Positions 34,755-43,169 of a DNA stretch of 52,442 nucleotides are shown here, piece by piece. The notes beneath the pieces are model-generated. The model was not told the origin of the DNA, did not search any database, and was given only the letters and a program-made list of their open reading frames with translations. The position numbers and the translations under genes are program-made. Every line of letters begins with the position of its first letter. Position 1 is the first letter of the stretch. This stretch comes from Lentibacillus salicampi (GTDB taxonomy: Bacteria; Bacillota; Bacilli; Bacillales; Amphibacillaceae): NCBI RefSeq assembly GCF_004565465.1, contig NZ_SRHY01000021.1, positions 1-52,442 of the forward strand, in the 5' to 3' direction.

Positions 34755-34915
34755 GAACTCGTGCGAGGATCGCCGCAACTCGTGCGGCAGAGCCCCAAAC
34801 TCGTGCGGGAATCGCCGCAACTCGTGCGGCAGAGCCCCAAACTCGTGCGAGAATCATCCCAACTCGTGCAACAACCTCCAAAACTTGTGTAAGAACAACG
34901 CAATCTCGTGCAGCT
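34755..34915. repeat. 21-bp-period repeat array F (8 units)
   Basis: CTCGTGC cores occur at exactly 21-bp steps from 34759 to 34906. Units with the dyad CTCG-TG-CGAG and units with CTCGTGCGGC alternate at first and then degenerate. It begins at the T tract of the preceding terminator. Confidence 0.88.
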
Positions 34916-34990
34916 CCATTGCAGCAGTATCTTCGCAGATAAAAATGATAAGAGTTTTATGATCGTAAATTGTCAAAATTAATATTAACA

Positions 34991-35020
34991 TTGACAACCA
35001 AAAGTCACATCTGTTACATT
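34991..35020 (+). promoter_or_regulatory. Promoter of the nan operon
   Basis: A consensus TTGACA (34991-34996) is separated by 18 bases from TACATT (35015-35020), consistent with a housekeeping sigma-A promoter, about 50 bases before the nanE start. Confidence 0.65.
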
Positions 35021-35028
35021 ACAATCAA

Positions 35029-35042
35029 TGAAATCGTTTTAA
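35029..35042 (+). promoter_or_regulatory. cre-like site in the nanE leader
   Basis: TGAAATCGTTTTAA differs at one position from the CcpA consensus TGWNANCGNTNWCA and lies just downstream of the promoter, where it would repress in the presence of preferred sugars. Confidence 0.45.
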
Positions 35043-35070
35043 AGAAGTTACAGGAACAAGGGGATTATTT

Positions 35071-35775
35071 ATGGACATACTGGAGAAACTCAGACAGAAA
35101 CTGATTGTGTCATGCCAGGCGTTGGAGGATGAGCCGCTTCACAGTCCTTTTATCATGTCGAAAATGGCTTTGGCCGCGAAACAGGGTGGTGCATCCGGGA
35201 TCCGTGCCAATACCGTACAGGACATCCGAGCGATAAAACAAGAAGTGGCTCTCCCCATTATTGGGATTATCAAAAAGGATTTCGCCAATAGCGGTGTTTT
35301 CATAACGCCGACGATTCATGAAGTTGAGGAACTTTATCGCGAAGGTGTGGATATTATCGCGTTTGATGCCACTGGGCAGGAGAGGCCCGATGGGAAAAGC
35401 TTCAGGGAGTTCTTTTCCGACATTAAGGATAAATATCCGGATCAGCTGTTTATGGCGGATATTTCCACATTGGAGGAAGCAATCGGTGCTGAAAAGGCGG
35501 GTGTCGATATCGTCGCTTCAACGCTGGCAGGATACACACCTTATTCAAAAGATACGGTACCGATGAATTTGTTGGCGGAACTTATGGAGTACTTATCAGT
35601 CCCGGTGATTGCAGAGGGTAATTTCGATTCGCCGGATAAAGTGAATAAGGCCTTACAGCTGGGAGCTCATACCGTCGTTGTTGGAAGTGCCATCACACGT
35701 CCGCAAATCATTACGGAGAAGTTCAGCCAGGCTGTATGGGATTTTAATAACAATTCAACAAAGAGAGAAAGGTGA
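35071..35775 (+). CDS. nanE: N-acetylmannosamine-6-phosphate 2-epimerase
   Basis: This is a 234-residue TIM-barrel epimerase that converts ManNAc-6-phosphate to GlcNAc-6-phosphate in sialic acid catabolism. Family features include [10 protein letters not shown] near residue 40, PIIGIIKKD near 65, and the C-terminal phosphate-binding stretch [10 protein letters not shown] and [11 protein letters not shown]. It is the first gene of the amino-sugar operon, downstream of a clear promoter and a cre-like site. ACAAGGGG precedes the ATG. Four bases separate its stop from the nanA start. Confidence 0.95.
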   Translation: MDILEKLRQKLIVSCQALEDEPLHSPFIMSKMALAAKQGGASGIRANTVQDIRAIKQEVALPIIGIIKKDFANSGVFITPTIHEVEELYREGVDIIAFDATGQERPDGKSFREFFSDIKDKYPDQLFMADISTLEEAIGAEKAGVDIVASTLAGYTPYSKDTVPMNLLAELMEYLSVPVIAEGNFDSPDKVNKALQLGAHTVVVGSAITRPQIITEKFSQAVWDFNNNSTKRER

Positions 35776-35779
35776 TAGA

Positions 35780-36652
35780 ATGAAAGGTTTATATACAGCA
35801 TTAATGTGTTCGTTTGATGAAAGTGGCAATATAAATGAAAAAGGTCTGCGGGAGATTGTCAGGCAGAATATTGATGTCCAGCAAGTTGATGGCTTGTACG
35901 TAAACGGCAGTACCGGGGAGAATTTCCTCATTTCCAAAGAACAGAAGAAGCAGATTTTTGATATTGTCAAAAATGAGGCAGGGGATGATGTGAAGCTTAT
36001 CGCTCAAGTGGGGGCTTTGAATCTGGATGAGGCTGTGGAACTGGCAAAATATGCAACCGAATTGGGTTATAATGCCATTTCTGCTGTGACACCGTTTTAC
36101 TATAAGTTTGACTTTGATGAAATAAAAGACTACTACAATACGATTCTGGATAGCGTTGATAATAACTTAATCATCTACTCCATTCCAGCGCTCACAGGCG
36201 TCAACATGAACTTGGAGCAATTTGGAGAACTCTTTAAAAACGACAAAGTGATTGGTGTGAAATTCACAGCACTCGATTTCTTTTTGCTGGAACGAATCAG
36301 GCATGCATACCCGGATAAGTTAATTTATTCCGGTTTTGATGAAATGCTACTATCGGCAAGTGTGTTAAATGTTGACGGTGCAATTGGCAGCACCTTTAAT
36401 GTCAACGGCCAAAGAGCGAGACAAATCTTTGAGCTTGCTCAGAAAGGTCAGATTGATGAAGCACGTGATGTACAAAAAGCGACAAATGATCTGATTGCTG
36501 AGATTCTGGACAATGGCCTTTATCCAACAATCAAGGAGATATTGAAGCATCAAGGCATTGATGCAGGCTACTGCCGGAAACCAATGAAATCACTTAACTC
36601 AGAGGGTGTCAAAAAAGCCAAAGAGATTGCCGAAAAACATTTGAAATTTTAA
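35780..36652 (+). CDS. nanA: N-acetylneuraminate lyase
   Basis: This 290-residue aldolase of the DHDPS/NanA family splits N-acetylneuraminate into N-acetylmannosamine and pyruvate. It shows NGSTGENFL near residue 43, the Schiff-base Lys in IGVKFTA near 160, and the catalytic Tyr in IYSIPALTG near 130. The start at 35780 follows GAAAGGTG; a longer in-frame extension overlaps nanE and is rejected. No sialidase gene is visible, so sialic acid or a related sugar must be supplied as free monomer. Confidence 0.94.
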   Translation: MKGLYTALMCSFDESGNINEKGLREIVRQNIDVQQVDGLYVNGSTGENFLISKEQKKQIFDIVKNEAGDDVKLIAQVGALNLDEAVELAKYATELGYNAISAVTPFYYKFDFDEIKDYYNTILDSVDNNLIIYSIPALTGVNMNLEQFGELFKNDKVIGVKFTALDFFLLERIRHAYPDKLIYSGFDEMLLSASVLNVDGAIGSTFNVNGQRARQIFELAQKGQIDEARDVQKATNDLIAEILDNGLYPTIKEILKHQGIDAGYCRKPMKSLNSEGVKKAKEIAEKHLKF

Positions 36653-36658
36653 CATCCA

Positions 36659-36705
36659 CAGGCAGCAGTCCCTTATAGCTTTCAATAAACGGGACGAGCT
36701 GCCTG
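36659..36705 (+). terminator. Hairpin after nanA
   Basis: CAGGCAGC-A-GTCCC pairs with GGGAC-GA-GCTGCCTG around an 18-base loop. There is no T tract. It separates nanE-nanA from the transporter gene, which has its own cre-like site, and may act as a partial terminator or stabiliser. Confidence 0.6.
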
Positions 36706-36842
36706 CATAACTCTTCAATATATATTCAGTGAGAAAGTTATTTACCGAATATTATTTCACTATTTTATAAAATGATTGTTCGTAATCAATATATAATATA
36801 ATTTGACAATTGGATTTCGTGGCGTTACCTTTTATCTAAACA

Positions 36843-36856
36843 TTGAAAACGCTTAA
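36843..36856 (+). promoter_or_regulatory. cre-like site before the symporter gene
   Basis: TTGAAAACGCTTAAG contains the CcpA half-site core GAAAACGCTT with two mismatches at the 3' edge of the consensus. It is about 30 bases before the ATG. Upstream, TTGACA (36804-36809) and several TATAAT-like hexamers indicate a promoter. Confidence 0.5.
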
Positions 36857-36884
36857 GACTTTTAATAAATGGGGGGAGAAGCAT

Positions 36885-38414
36885 ATGACAGGCAGTTTTG
36901 CGATGATTGATTATATTATTCTGATTGGCTATTTATTGTTTATACTCTATATCGGCATGGCCGTTGCTAAAAAGGGTATGAAAGGAAAAGAGTTTTTTAA
37001 GGGTGATGGAAAAATCCCATGGTGGGTGACATCCGTTAGCTTGTTTGCGACGATGTTAAGTCCAATTTCGTTCCTATCACTTGCCGGAAACTCTTATTCG
37101 GATTCATGGCAATTATGGGTAGCTCAATTGGGACTCTTTATTTCTGTTCCGGTGGCCATCATCTTTTTCCTGCCGGTTTACCGAAATTTGAACCTGGACA
37201 CAGCATATGAGTACTTGGAACGACGGTTTGATAAAAAGATGCGACTGTTGGCCAGCATTCTGTTTATCATTTATCAAATAGGCAGAATGTCGATTATTAT
37301 GTATCTGCCATCGATCGCTCTTTCCGCAGTGACGGGAATTAATGCCGTATTCATCATTTTGTTCATGGGTGTTATCGCAACGATTTATTCTTCTGTCGGT
37401 GGTATTAAATCTGTACTTTGGACCGATTTTATTCAAGGTGTTGTATTGATTGGAGGCGGTATATTCGCTCTAATCGTTCTCATCTTTTCAATTGAAGGCG
37501 GCGTGCCTGAGGTATTCAATACAGGTATCGAACATAATAAATTTTTCAGTGAGGAAGTATTTTTCGATCCAAACCTTGTGAATGACAGTTTGTTCATTAT
37601 CTTTTTAGGTGCCGGATTGTCGACTGCATTCTCTTATATATCCAGCCAGGATATGGTACAGCGTTATTTAACGACGACTGACTTAAAACAGATGAATAAA
37701 ATGACGATTGGAAACGGGGTACTCTCACTTGGTACAGCGACGTTGTTCTTCTTTATTGGAACGGCCCTATACGTCTTTTACACCCAACAAATGGGCAGTG
37801 ATATCCCAAGTGGTAATTCAGACTTGATTTTTGCGAACTTTATTGTCAGTGAGCTTCCTGCCGGGATATCCGGTTTATTGATTGCCGGCTTGTTTGCAGC
37901 TGGACAATCAACACTGTCAACTGGTCTGAATAGTGTGGCAACAAGCTGGACACTCGATATCCAAAAAATTATAAAACCTGATTTAACGGATGAAAGCAGT
38001 ACACGGATTGCAAAATTTGTATCAACACTCGTCGGTATATTCTCGATTATTTTTGCGATTGTTCTTGCTTATTCCGAAGTCAGCTCTGCTTATGAATGGT
38101 TCAATGGACTGATGGGGCTTGTTCTTGGTATTGTCGGTGGTACATTTACCCTGGGTGTGATGACGCGAAAAGCCAATTCTAAAGGTGCTATGATTGGTTT
38201 TATGATGACGTCAATTATTGCCATCTATGTGTCTTATTTTACGGACATTTCACTGTGGGCATACTCCATCATCAATTTGGTAAATTCGCTCGTATTCGGT
38301 TATGTATTCAGTCTGTTGTTTAGCAGCAGAAGCAAAGCAGAAGACCAGAGCCGTGAATTGACTTTCTATGATCAAAAATCAAGTTATGCCGATGATAATT
38401 ATGACGCGCAATAA
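36885..38414 (+). CDS. Sodium:solute symporter (SSS family), probable sialic acid transporter
   Basis: This is a 509-residue membrane protein with about 13 hydrophobic segments and SSS-family features such as SLFATMLSPISFLSLAG near residue 50 and GLFAAGQSTLSTGLNS near 340, where the sodium site lies. In nan operons such proteins (NanT/SiaT type) import sialic acid with sodium, which fits a salt-adapted host. The start at 36885 follows GGGGGGAG; an in-frame TTG at 36843 lies inside the cre-like site and is rejected. The substrate is inferred from neighbours. Confidence 0.9.
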   Translation: MTGSFAMIDYIILIGYLLFILYIGMAVAKKGMKGKEFFKGDGKIPWWVTSVSLFATMLSPISFLSLAGNSYSDSWQLWVAQLGLFISVPVAIIFFLPVYRNLNLDTAYEYLERRFDKKMRLLASILFIIYQIGRMSIIMYLPSIALSAVTGINAVFIILFMGVIATIYSSVGGIKSVLWTDFIQGVVLIGGGIFALIVLIFSIEGGVPEVFNTGIEHNKFFSEEVFFDPNLVNDSLFIIFLGAGLSTAFSYISSQDMVQRYLTTTDLKQMNKMTIGNGVLSLGTATLFFFIGTALYVFYTQQMGSDIPSGNSDLIFANFIVSELPAGISGLLIAGLFAAGQSTLSTGLNSVATSWTLDIQKIIKPDLTDESSTRIAKFVSTLVGIFSIIFAIVLAYSEVSSAYEWFNGLMGLVLGIVGGTFTLGVMTRKANSKGAMIGFMMTSIIAIYVSYFTDISLWAYSIINLVNSLVFGYVFSLLFSSRSKAEDQSRELTFYDQKSSYADDNYDAQ

Positions 38415-38431
38415 GCTTATTAGGTGGGATT

Positions 38432-40114
38432 GTGTTGGAAATCAACAGGAGGATTACAACTGAAGTCTTAGTAGTTGGAAGCGGACTTTCAGGGATTAAA
38501 GCAACAAAAGAGTTGGCAAGCATGAATCGTGACGTTTTAATGGTAACAAAGACGAAGCTGGCATCAGGCTCCAGCTTCTATCCTTTAAAAGCTTCTTTGG
38601 GTACACAGGTAACGAAGAATGAAGATGACAAGCACGTTTTCCTGGAAGATATAGAAGACTTGAGCCGTGGAATGCATAACGAGGATCTTGCTGAAGTCTA
38701 TGTGAACGATATTCCAGAACGTGTGAAGGAATACAAGGATATAGGGGTTCAAGCGAAAAAGCTGGAAGGAGAAAGAAAGGCTTGTTTTGCCAACCACGCA
38801 CGGGATATTTACCTGTTGAGTGACTGGGATCAGATCCGTAAAAATGTTACAGCCATATTTAATCAATACGACAACTTAGATGTGATGCAGAAAACGGTTG
38901 TTGTTTCGTTAATAAAAAAAGGAAACCAAATGGCAGGTGCCATTTTGCTGGATGACAAAAATGAATTCGTACTGGTGGAATGCCAGGCAGTGATATTGGC
39001 ATCGGGCGGCTTTGGCAGCATCTATAAGCATAATCTGAACCCTGCCGATGTTGATGGTTCCGGGCATATGTTAGCATTGGAAGCCGGTGCAAGTTTAGTG
39101 AACATGGAGTTTATCCAATTTATTCCCGGGATCACGACGCCAAGGTATAAGACACTTTTCGGCGAGCATACGTTGATGTATTGCCGGGATATCATTGATC
39201 AACATGGGGAAAGCCTGCTTAAACCGTATCTTCCAGAAGACGTATCGAAGAAAGAATGCCTGGAAATAAGAAGTACACATGGCCCTTTTACTCATTCACT
39301 TGAGTCCAAGTATTTTGATATTGCCATGATGGAAAATATTATAAAAACCAAGGATGAAAATGGCTTTACATTGCTGTATGATGATGACCTTTATGATAAT
39401 GAGGAAGAATTTTATAAAGTTTATCTCGATTGGCTAAAAGAGAAAAATGTTCATTTAACAGAACAGGAAGTGAAGATTGCCCCGTTTGCTCATGCAAGTA
39501 ATGGCGGTGTATTCATCGATGAAAATGGGAGGACAGGCATTGCTGGGCTTTATGCCATCGGAGAGCTCTCTTCAAATATAGAAGGGGCGAATCGTCTTGG
39601 CGGCAATTCCACTGGTGCCTGCATGGTGTTCGGGAAAAGGTCAGCCCTTGATTGTGAACAGTACCTGCAATCGGCTGACGTTTATAAGATAAGTGAGGCA
39701 GAAGGTGAGCAGCACTTAGCACGATTGTCTAAGTCGATGGATTCAGGTTCATCTGCTGAAAATCAACTTTCAGCAAATAAGATGATTGATCAGATTAAAG
39801 AAATCATGTGGTATCATGGGAATGTTGTACGCTCCGGAGAACGACTGGAAGAAGCACTGGAGCAGATAAGCGAGCTTGAATCTGGATTCAAATTTGCGGA
39901 GCTTCTTGAACACAAACAATCACGTAAACTTGCCATTAAGGGAAGGAATTTTATCAAGATGGCCCGGATTCTGCTTCAATCAATGCAGGAAAGAAAAGAA
40001 AGCCGGGGAGCGCATTACAGAGAAGATTACCCTGTCGAGGATTCATCATATGACAAGCGGTTATTTATTTCAAAACTGAATGAAACAACTTCCTATACAT
40101 TTTTAGATCAATGA
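38432..40114 (+). CDS. FAD-dependent fumarate reductase/L-aspartate oxidase-like flavoprotein
   Basis: This is a 560-residue flavoprotein of the succinate dehydrogenase/fumarate reductase family. The FAD-binding motif VVGSGLSGIKAT is at about residues 14-25, AVILASGGFGSIY near 185, and the C-terminal flavin motif GLYAIGELSSNIEGANRLGGNS near 370, followed by the usual helical domain. Family members oxidise or reduce small acids such as succinate, fumarate or aspartate. No role in sialic acid use is established that I know of, yet the gene sits 17 bases after the symporter within the nan operon. The start is GTG (or TTG one codon later) after AGGTGGG. Substrate unknown. Confidence 0.82.
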   Translation: MLEINRRITTEVLVVGSGLSGIKATKELASMNRDVLMVTKTKLASGSSFYPLKASLGTQVTKNEDDKHVFLEDIEDLSRGMHNEDLAEVYVNDIPERVKEYKDIGVQAKKLEGERKACFANHARDIYLLSDWDQIRKNVTAIFNQYDNLDVMQKTVVVSLIKKGNQMAGAILLDDKNEFVLVECQAVILASGGFGSIYKHNLNPADVDGSGHMLALEAGASLVNMEFIQFIPGITTPRYKTLFGEHTLMYCRDIIDQHGESLLKPYLPEDVSKKECLEIRSTHGPFTHSLESKYFDIAMMENIIKTKDENGFTLLYDDDLYDNEEEFYKVYLDWLKEKNVHLTEQEVKIAPFAHASNGGVFIDENGRTGIAGLYAIGELSSNIEGANRLGGNSTGACMVFGKRSALDCEQYLQSADVYKISEAEGEQHLARLSKSMDSGSSAENQLSANKMIDQIKEIMWYHGNVVRSGERLEEALEQISELESGFKFAELLEHKQSRKLAIKGRNFIKMARILLQSMQERKESRGAHYREDYPVEDSSYDKRLFISKLNETTSYTFLDQ

Positions 40115-40124
40115 ATGAAATATG

Positions 40125-40159
40125 AAAGAGAAAAACCACGATCAGGTTTTTCTCTTTTT
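40125..40159 (+). terminator. Intrinsic terminator between the flavoprotein gene and nanK
   Basis: AAAGAGAAAAACC (40125-40137) and GGTTTTTCTCTTT (40145-40157) form a perfect 13-bp stem with a 7-base loop and end in T residues. It is only 20 bases before the nanK start, so readthrough or attenuation would set nanK and rpiR expression. Confidence 0.85.
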
Positions 40160-40178
40160 ACAGTGAAGGAGACTGTAT

Positions 40179-41087
40179 ATGTTAATTGCTGCGTTTGATA
40201 TAGGCGGAACCTCAATAAAATATGGTGTTGTCAATGAAGCAGGCAACGTTCTAATGGATAATTCGTTTCCATCAGAGGCACACTTCGGTGGGGAGACGAT
40301 CATGCAGAACGTCATCGCCAAAAGCAGGGAACTGCAGAACGAATGGAATCTTGACGGAATCGCCATCAGTTCAGCAGGGCAGATCGACAACCAAGCGGGC
40401 GTCGTCGTTCATGCCACGGATAATATCCCCGGGTACACGGGAGTCCGGATTAAAAAAACAGTACAGGAAGCCACAGGATTGCACGTAACAGTGGAAAACG
40501 ATGTGAATTGCACGGCATTGGGTGAGTATTGGAAAGGTGCCGCAAAGGGTGCGGATGACTTTCTCTGTGTCACCATCGGAACCGGAATCGGCGGTGCGAT
40601 TTTTACAAATGGACAACTATTAACTGGATCACGTTTTTCGGCCGGGGAGATCGGTCACATCAATTTATACCCTGGTGGAAAGGCATGTACATGCGGTGAT
40701 AGCGGCTGTCTGGAACAATACGCGTCAAGTTCTGCACTCCAGGAGATGATTTTTGCAACATTAGGGTATAAAATGGAATTGAAAGGTTTCTTTGATCGAT
40801 TGCGCGCCGGTGATCAGGAATTGATTACGTTATATGATCGGTGGATTGATAATCTGACGACGGGTTTAAAATCTATCGTACATATTTTAAATCCGGAATT
40901 GATTGTCATTGGCGGGGGTATATCAGCGCAGGGGGATTTTCTGTTGACCCCGATTAAGGAATCGCTGTCGACGAAAATTATGCCAAACCATGCAGCAAGT
41001 CTGGACATCCGGATAGCCCAACATGGTAATAAGGCTAATTTGCTTGGAGCGGCCAAACATTTTATTAACTGTGGCGGAGGAGCGTGA
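40179..41087 (+). CDS. nanK: ROK-family kinase, probable N-acetylmannosamine kinase
   Basis: This is a 302-residue ROK kinase that would phosphorylate ManNAc to ManNAc-6-phosphate, the step between NanA and NanE. The ATP-binding DIGGTSIKYG is at residues 7-16, the catalytic Asp lies in VENDVNCTALGE near 108, and the ROK zinc motif GHINLYPGGKACTCGDSGCLE spans about 157-177. GAAGGAG precedes the ATG. The rpiR gene begins 4 bases after its stop. Operon context supports ManNAc as substrate; glucose or other hexoses are possible. Confidence 0.88.
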   Translation: MLIAAFDIGGTSIKYGVVNEAGNVLMDNSFPSEAHFGGETIMQNVIAKSRELQNEWNLDGIAISSAGQIDNQAGVVVHATDNIPGYTGVRIKKTVQEATGLHVTVENDVNCTALGEYWKGAAKGADDFLCVTIGTGIGGAIFTNGQLLTGSRFSAGEIGHINLYPGGKACTCGDSGCLEQYASSSALQEMIFATLGYKMELKGFFDRLRAGDQELITLYDRWIDNLTTGLKSIVHILNPELIVIGGGISAQGDFLLTPIKESLSTKIMPNHAASLDIRIAQHGNKANLLGAAKHFINCGGGA

Positions 41088-41091
41088 TGAT

Positions 41092-41931
41092 GTGGCTAAA
41101 AATCAATTGAATGGTATCAAACCATCGATAACAATGGAACAGCATAAACATAGTTTTACGAAGTCTGAGAAAAAAATATATCACTATATTCAGACGAATA
41201 GCCAGGAGGTTCTGTATCATTCATTAACCGAATTATCGGAAGCAAGCGGTGTTGCTGAAGCGACCGTTCTCCGTTTTTTCCGCAAATTGGGATTCAAAGG
41301 TTTTCAGGATTTTAAGTTCCTCTACGCCCAGGAAGTGACCGTGCATGACGATGATGATCACGACGAAACCTACGCAGATAAGATCAAGGTTAATATGGTA
41401 CAAGCCATTGAAAATTCACATGAAATTATTGATTATGAAGTACTCCAGAAATGTGTTGACGCGATTGACGCCGCGTGTGATGTCGTACTCTTTGGTGTTG
41501 GCTCTTCCGGGATCGCAGCTCTCGACATGCAAAACCGGCTCATGCGAATCGGCAAGCATGTGAGCGCTGTGACCGATCCCCACTTCCAATTTATGCGAGC
41601 CTCATCAATGAATAGTGACACGGTCGTCATTGCTGTCAGTCTCACCGGCAGTACAAAAGATATCGTCGATTCAGTCGAAATTGCCAAGCAGCAAGAAGCA
41701 ACCGTTATTGCATTAACCAATTATATCAAATCACCGCTGACGCAATATGCCGATCATGTCCTGCTTTCATCTGCCAAAGAAAGCCCACTGGACAGCGGTT
41801 CACTTGTGGCCAAAGTGTCCCAATTATTCCTGATTGATCTTGTATGCACAGGACTTACCATCAAACATTACGAAAAAGCCGAGAAAGTCAAAATGGGCAT
41901 AAGCAAGAATACGGCGCGTAAATTGTATTGA
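41092..41931 (+). CDS. RpiR-family regulator with SIS sugar-phosphate domain
   Basis: This is a 279-residue regulator. The N-terminal helix-turn-helix includes SEASGVAEATVLRFFRKLG (about 52-70), and the C-terminal SIS domain (about 125-255) includes FGVGSSGIAA and SLTGSTKDIV, which bind sugar phosphates. Related proteins (MurR, NanR of some bacteria) repress amino-sugar operons and are released by MurNAc-6-P or ManNAc-6-P. The GTG at 41092, just after the nanK stop, is the likely start, with GGAGG 11 bases upstream. I infer control of the nan operon. Confidence 0.88.
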   Translation: MAKNQLNGIKPSITMEQHKHSFTKSEKKIYHYIQTNSQEVLYHSLTELSEASGVAEATVLRFFRKLGFKGFQDFKFLYAQEVTVHDDDDHDETYADKIKVNMVQAIENSHEIIDYEVLQKCVDAIDAACDVVLFGVGSSGIAALDMQNRLMRIGKHVSAVTDPHFQFMRASSMNSDTVVIAVSLTGSTKDIVDSVEIAKQQEATVIALTNYIKSPLTQYADHVLLSSAKESPLDSGSLVAKVSQLFLIDLVCTGLTIKHYEKAEKVKMGISKNTARKLY

Positions 41932-41975
41932 ATTTGGGAGGAAGAGGATTGGGTTGACTGCACCCTGTGGTGTGA

Positions 41976-42122
41976 GGTAGCAGTCTCAATGAGTCCGATT
42001 TTACGGGGGACGTCGCCGAATACAATGAATATATCGGAGAACAAGCCGAATTTGTAAAATCAACATGGGTCCATACCGGAATCCCAGTGATGACTCGTGA
42101 TTGGTGGTTGCGGTATACTTAA
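41976..42122 (+). pseudogene. Possible 48-residue coding remnant
   Basis: An open frame without start codon or ribosome site encodes a fragment that includes DVAEYNEYIGEQAEFVK and TWVHTGIPVMTRDWW, and ends at TAA. The composition is protein-like, with four Trp residues and a good helix, but it matches no family I can name. It lies in the 268-base gap between rpiR and the ROK gene, and may be the decayed end of a lost sugar-metabolism gene. Confidence 0.35.
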
Positions 42123-42199
42123 TACAGCACCACCTGTTGAGGGGTCAGTATTTCAACGAATGGTGGTAGCTGACTATCAAAGTGGGGCGAGGGGAGTAT

Positions 42200-43057
42200 A
42201 TGTTAATAGGTGCAATCGAGGCAGGAGGCACGAAAATCATCTGTGCGGTTGGTGATGGTTCTGGAGAAATAAGGGCCAAGCAAAGTATACCAACACGCGA
42301 ACCGGAAGAGACCCTTCAGGAAGTGAAGGCATTTTTTTCAGCATATGATCTGGATGCATTGGGTGTCGGAAGTTTTGGTCCGGTTGATTTGAACAGAGAC
42401 AGTGGTACATATGGTACGATCTTAAACACGCCAAAAGCGGCCTGGAAGCACTTTAATCTGCTTGGTCGGCTGCAGGCTGATTATGAAATTCCCGTTTATA
42501 TCGATACAGATGTCAATGCGGCATGTTTGGCAGAATACCATCATGGTGCCGGTATTGATGTGAACAGCTGCCTGTACATTACAGTTGGAACAGGCATCGG
42601 AGCAGGACTGGTGCAGAATGGCCAAACATTTCAGGGAAAAAGTCATCCGGAAATGGGGCACATTATGGTGCCTAAACATGGGACGGATCCGTTTACAGGT
42701 GTCTGTCCATATCACGGGAATTGTTTGGAAGGTATGGCTTCGGGACCGGCTATTGAAGAAAGGCATGGCAGGAAAGGACACCTGTTGGACGACCACCCCT
42801 ATGTGTGGGAACTTGAGGCACATTATTTGGCACACGCTATCGTTACCTATACGTTGGTGTTATTTCCCGAGCGAATTATCTTAGGCGGCGGAGTGATGAA
42901 GCAAAAGCTGCTATTGTCGCTAATCCGCGAAAAGGTTTCCAGACTTCTGAATGGTTACGTAGATGTTGGGGAGATGGACAAATTTATCACTGCTCCTGCC
43001 TTGGATGATGAACAGGGTGTGAAAGGGGCGATAGCGCTGGCTGCTGGAAATGTTTAA
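42200..43057 (+). CDS. ROK-family sugar kinase (fructokinase/mannose kinase type)
   Basis: This is a 285-residue ROK kinase of the fructokinase (ScrK/GmuE) branch. Visible features are EAGGTKIICAVG (residues 7-18), SFGPVDLN near 66, DTDVNAACLAE near 102 and a zinc-site region HPEMGHIMVPKH..CPYHGNCLEG (about 150-178). It would phosphorylate fructose, mannose or another hexose at the 6-position. The start at 42200 follows AGGGGAG; a longer frame from 42182 lacks a site. It stands just upstream of manR and differs clearly from nanK. Confidence 0.88.
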   Translation: MLIGAIEAGGTKIICAVGDGSGEIRAKQSIPTREPEETLQEVKAFFSAYDLDALGVGSFGPVDLNRDSGTYGTILNTPKAAWKHFNLLGRLQADYEIPVYIDTDVNAACLAEYHHGAGIDVNSCLYITVGTGIGAGLVQNGQTFQGKSHPEMGHIMVPKHGTDPFTGVCPYHGNCLEGMASGPAIEERHGRKGHLLDDHPYVWELEAHYLAHAIVTYTLVLFPERIILGGGVMKQKLLLSLIREKVSRLLNGYVDVGEMDKFITAPALDDEQGVKGAIALAAGNV

Positions 43058-43169
43058 TGAGGCGGAGCAAAGTACCAGATACCTTGTTCCTTTTCCTATT
43101 TGATTGCCTGAGTATACAATCTCAGCTATAATAAAAATAGGACTTTGGAAATGGTGGACGGTGTTTTTA

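Noticed and set aside
35678..35779. Longer NanA overlapping nanE
   Set aside because: The overlap would add residues unlike NanA; the ATG at 35780 has GAAAGGTG and gives the usual length.
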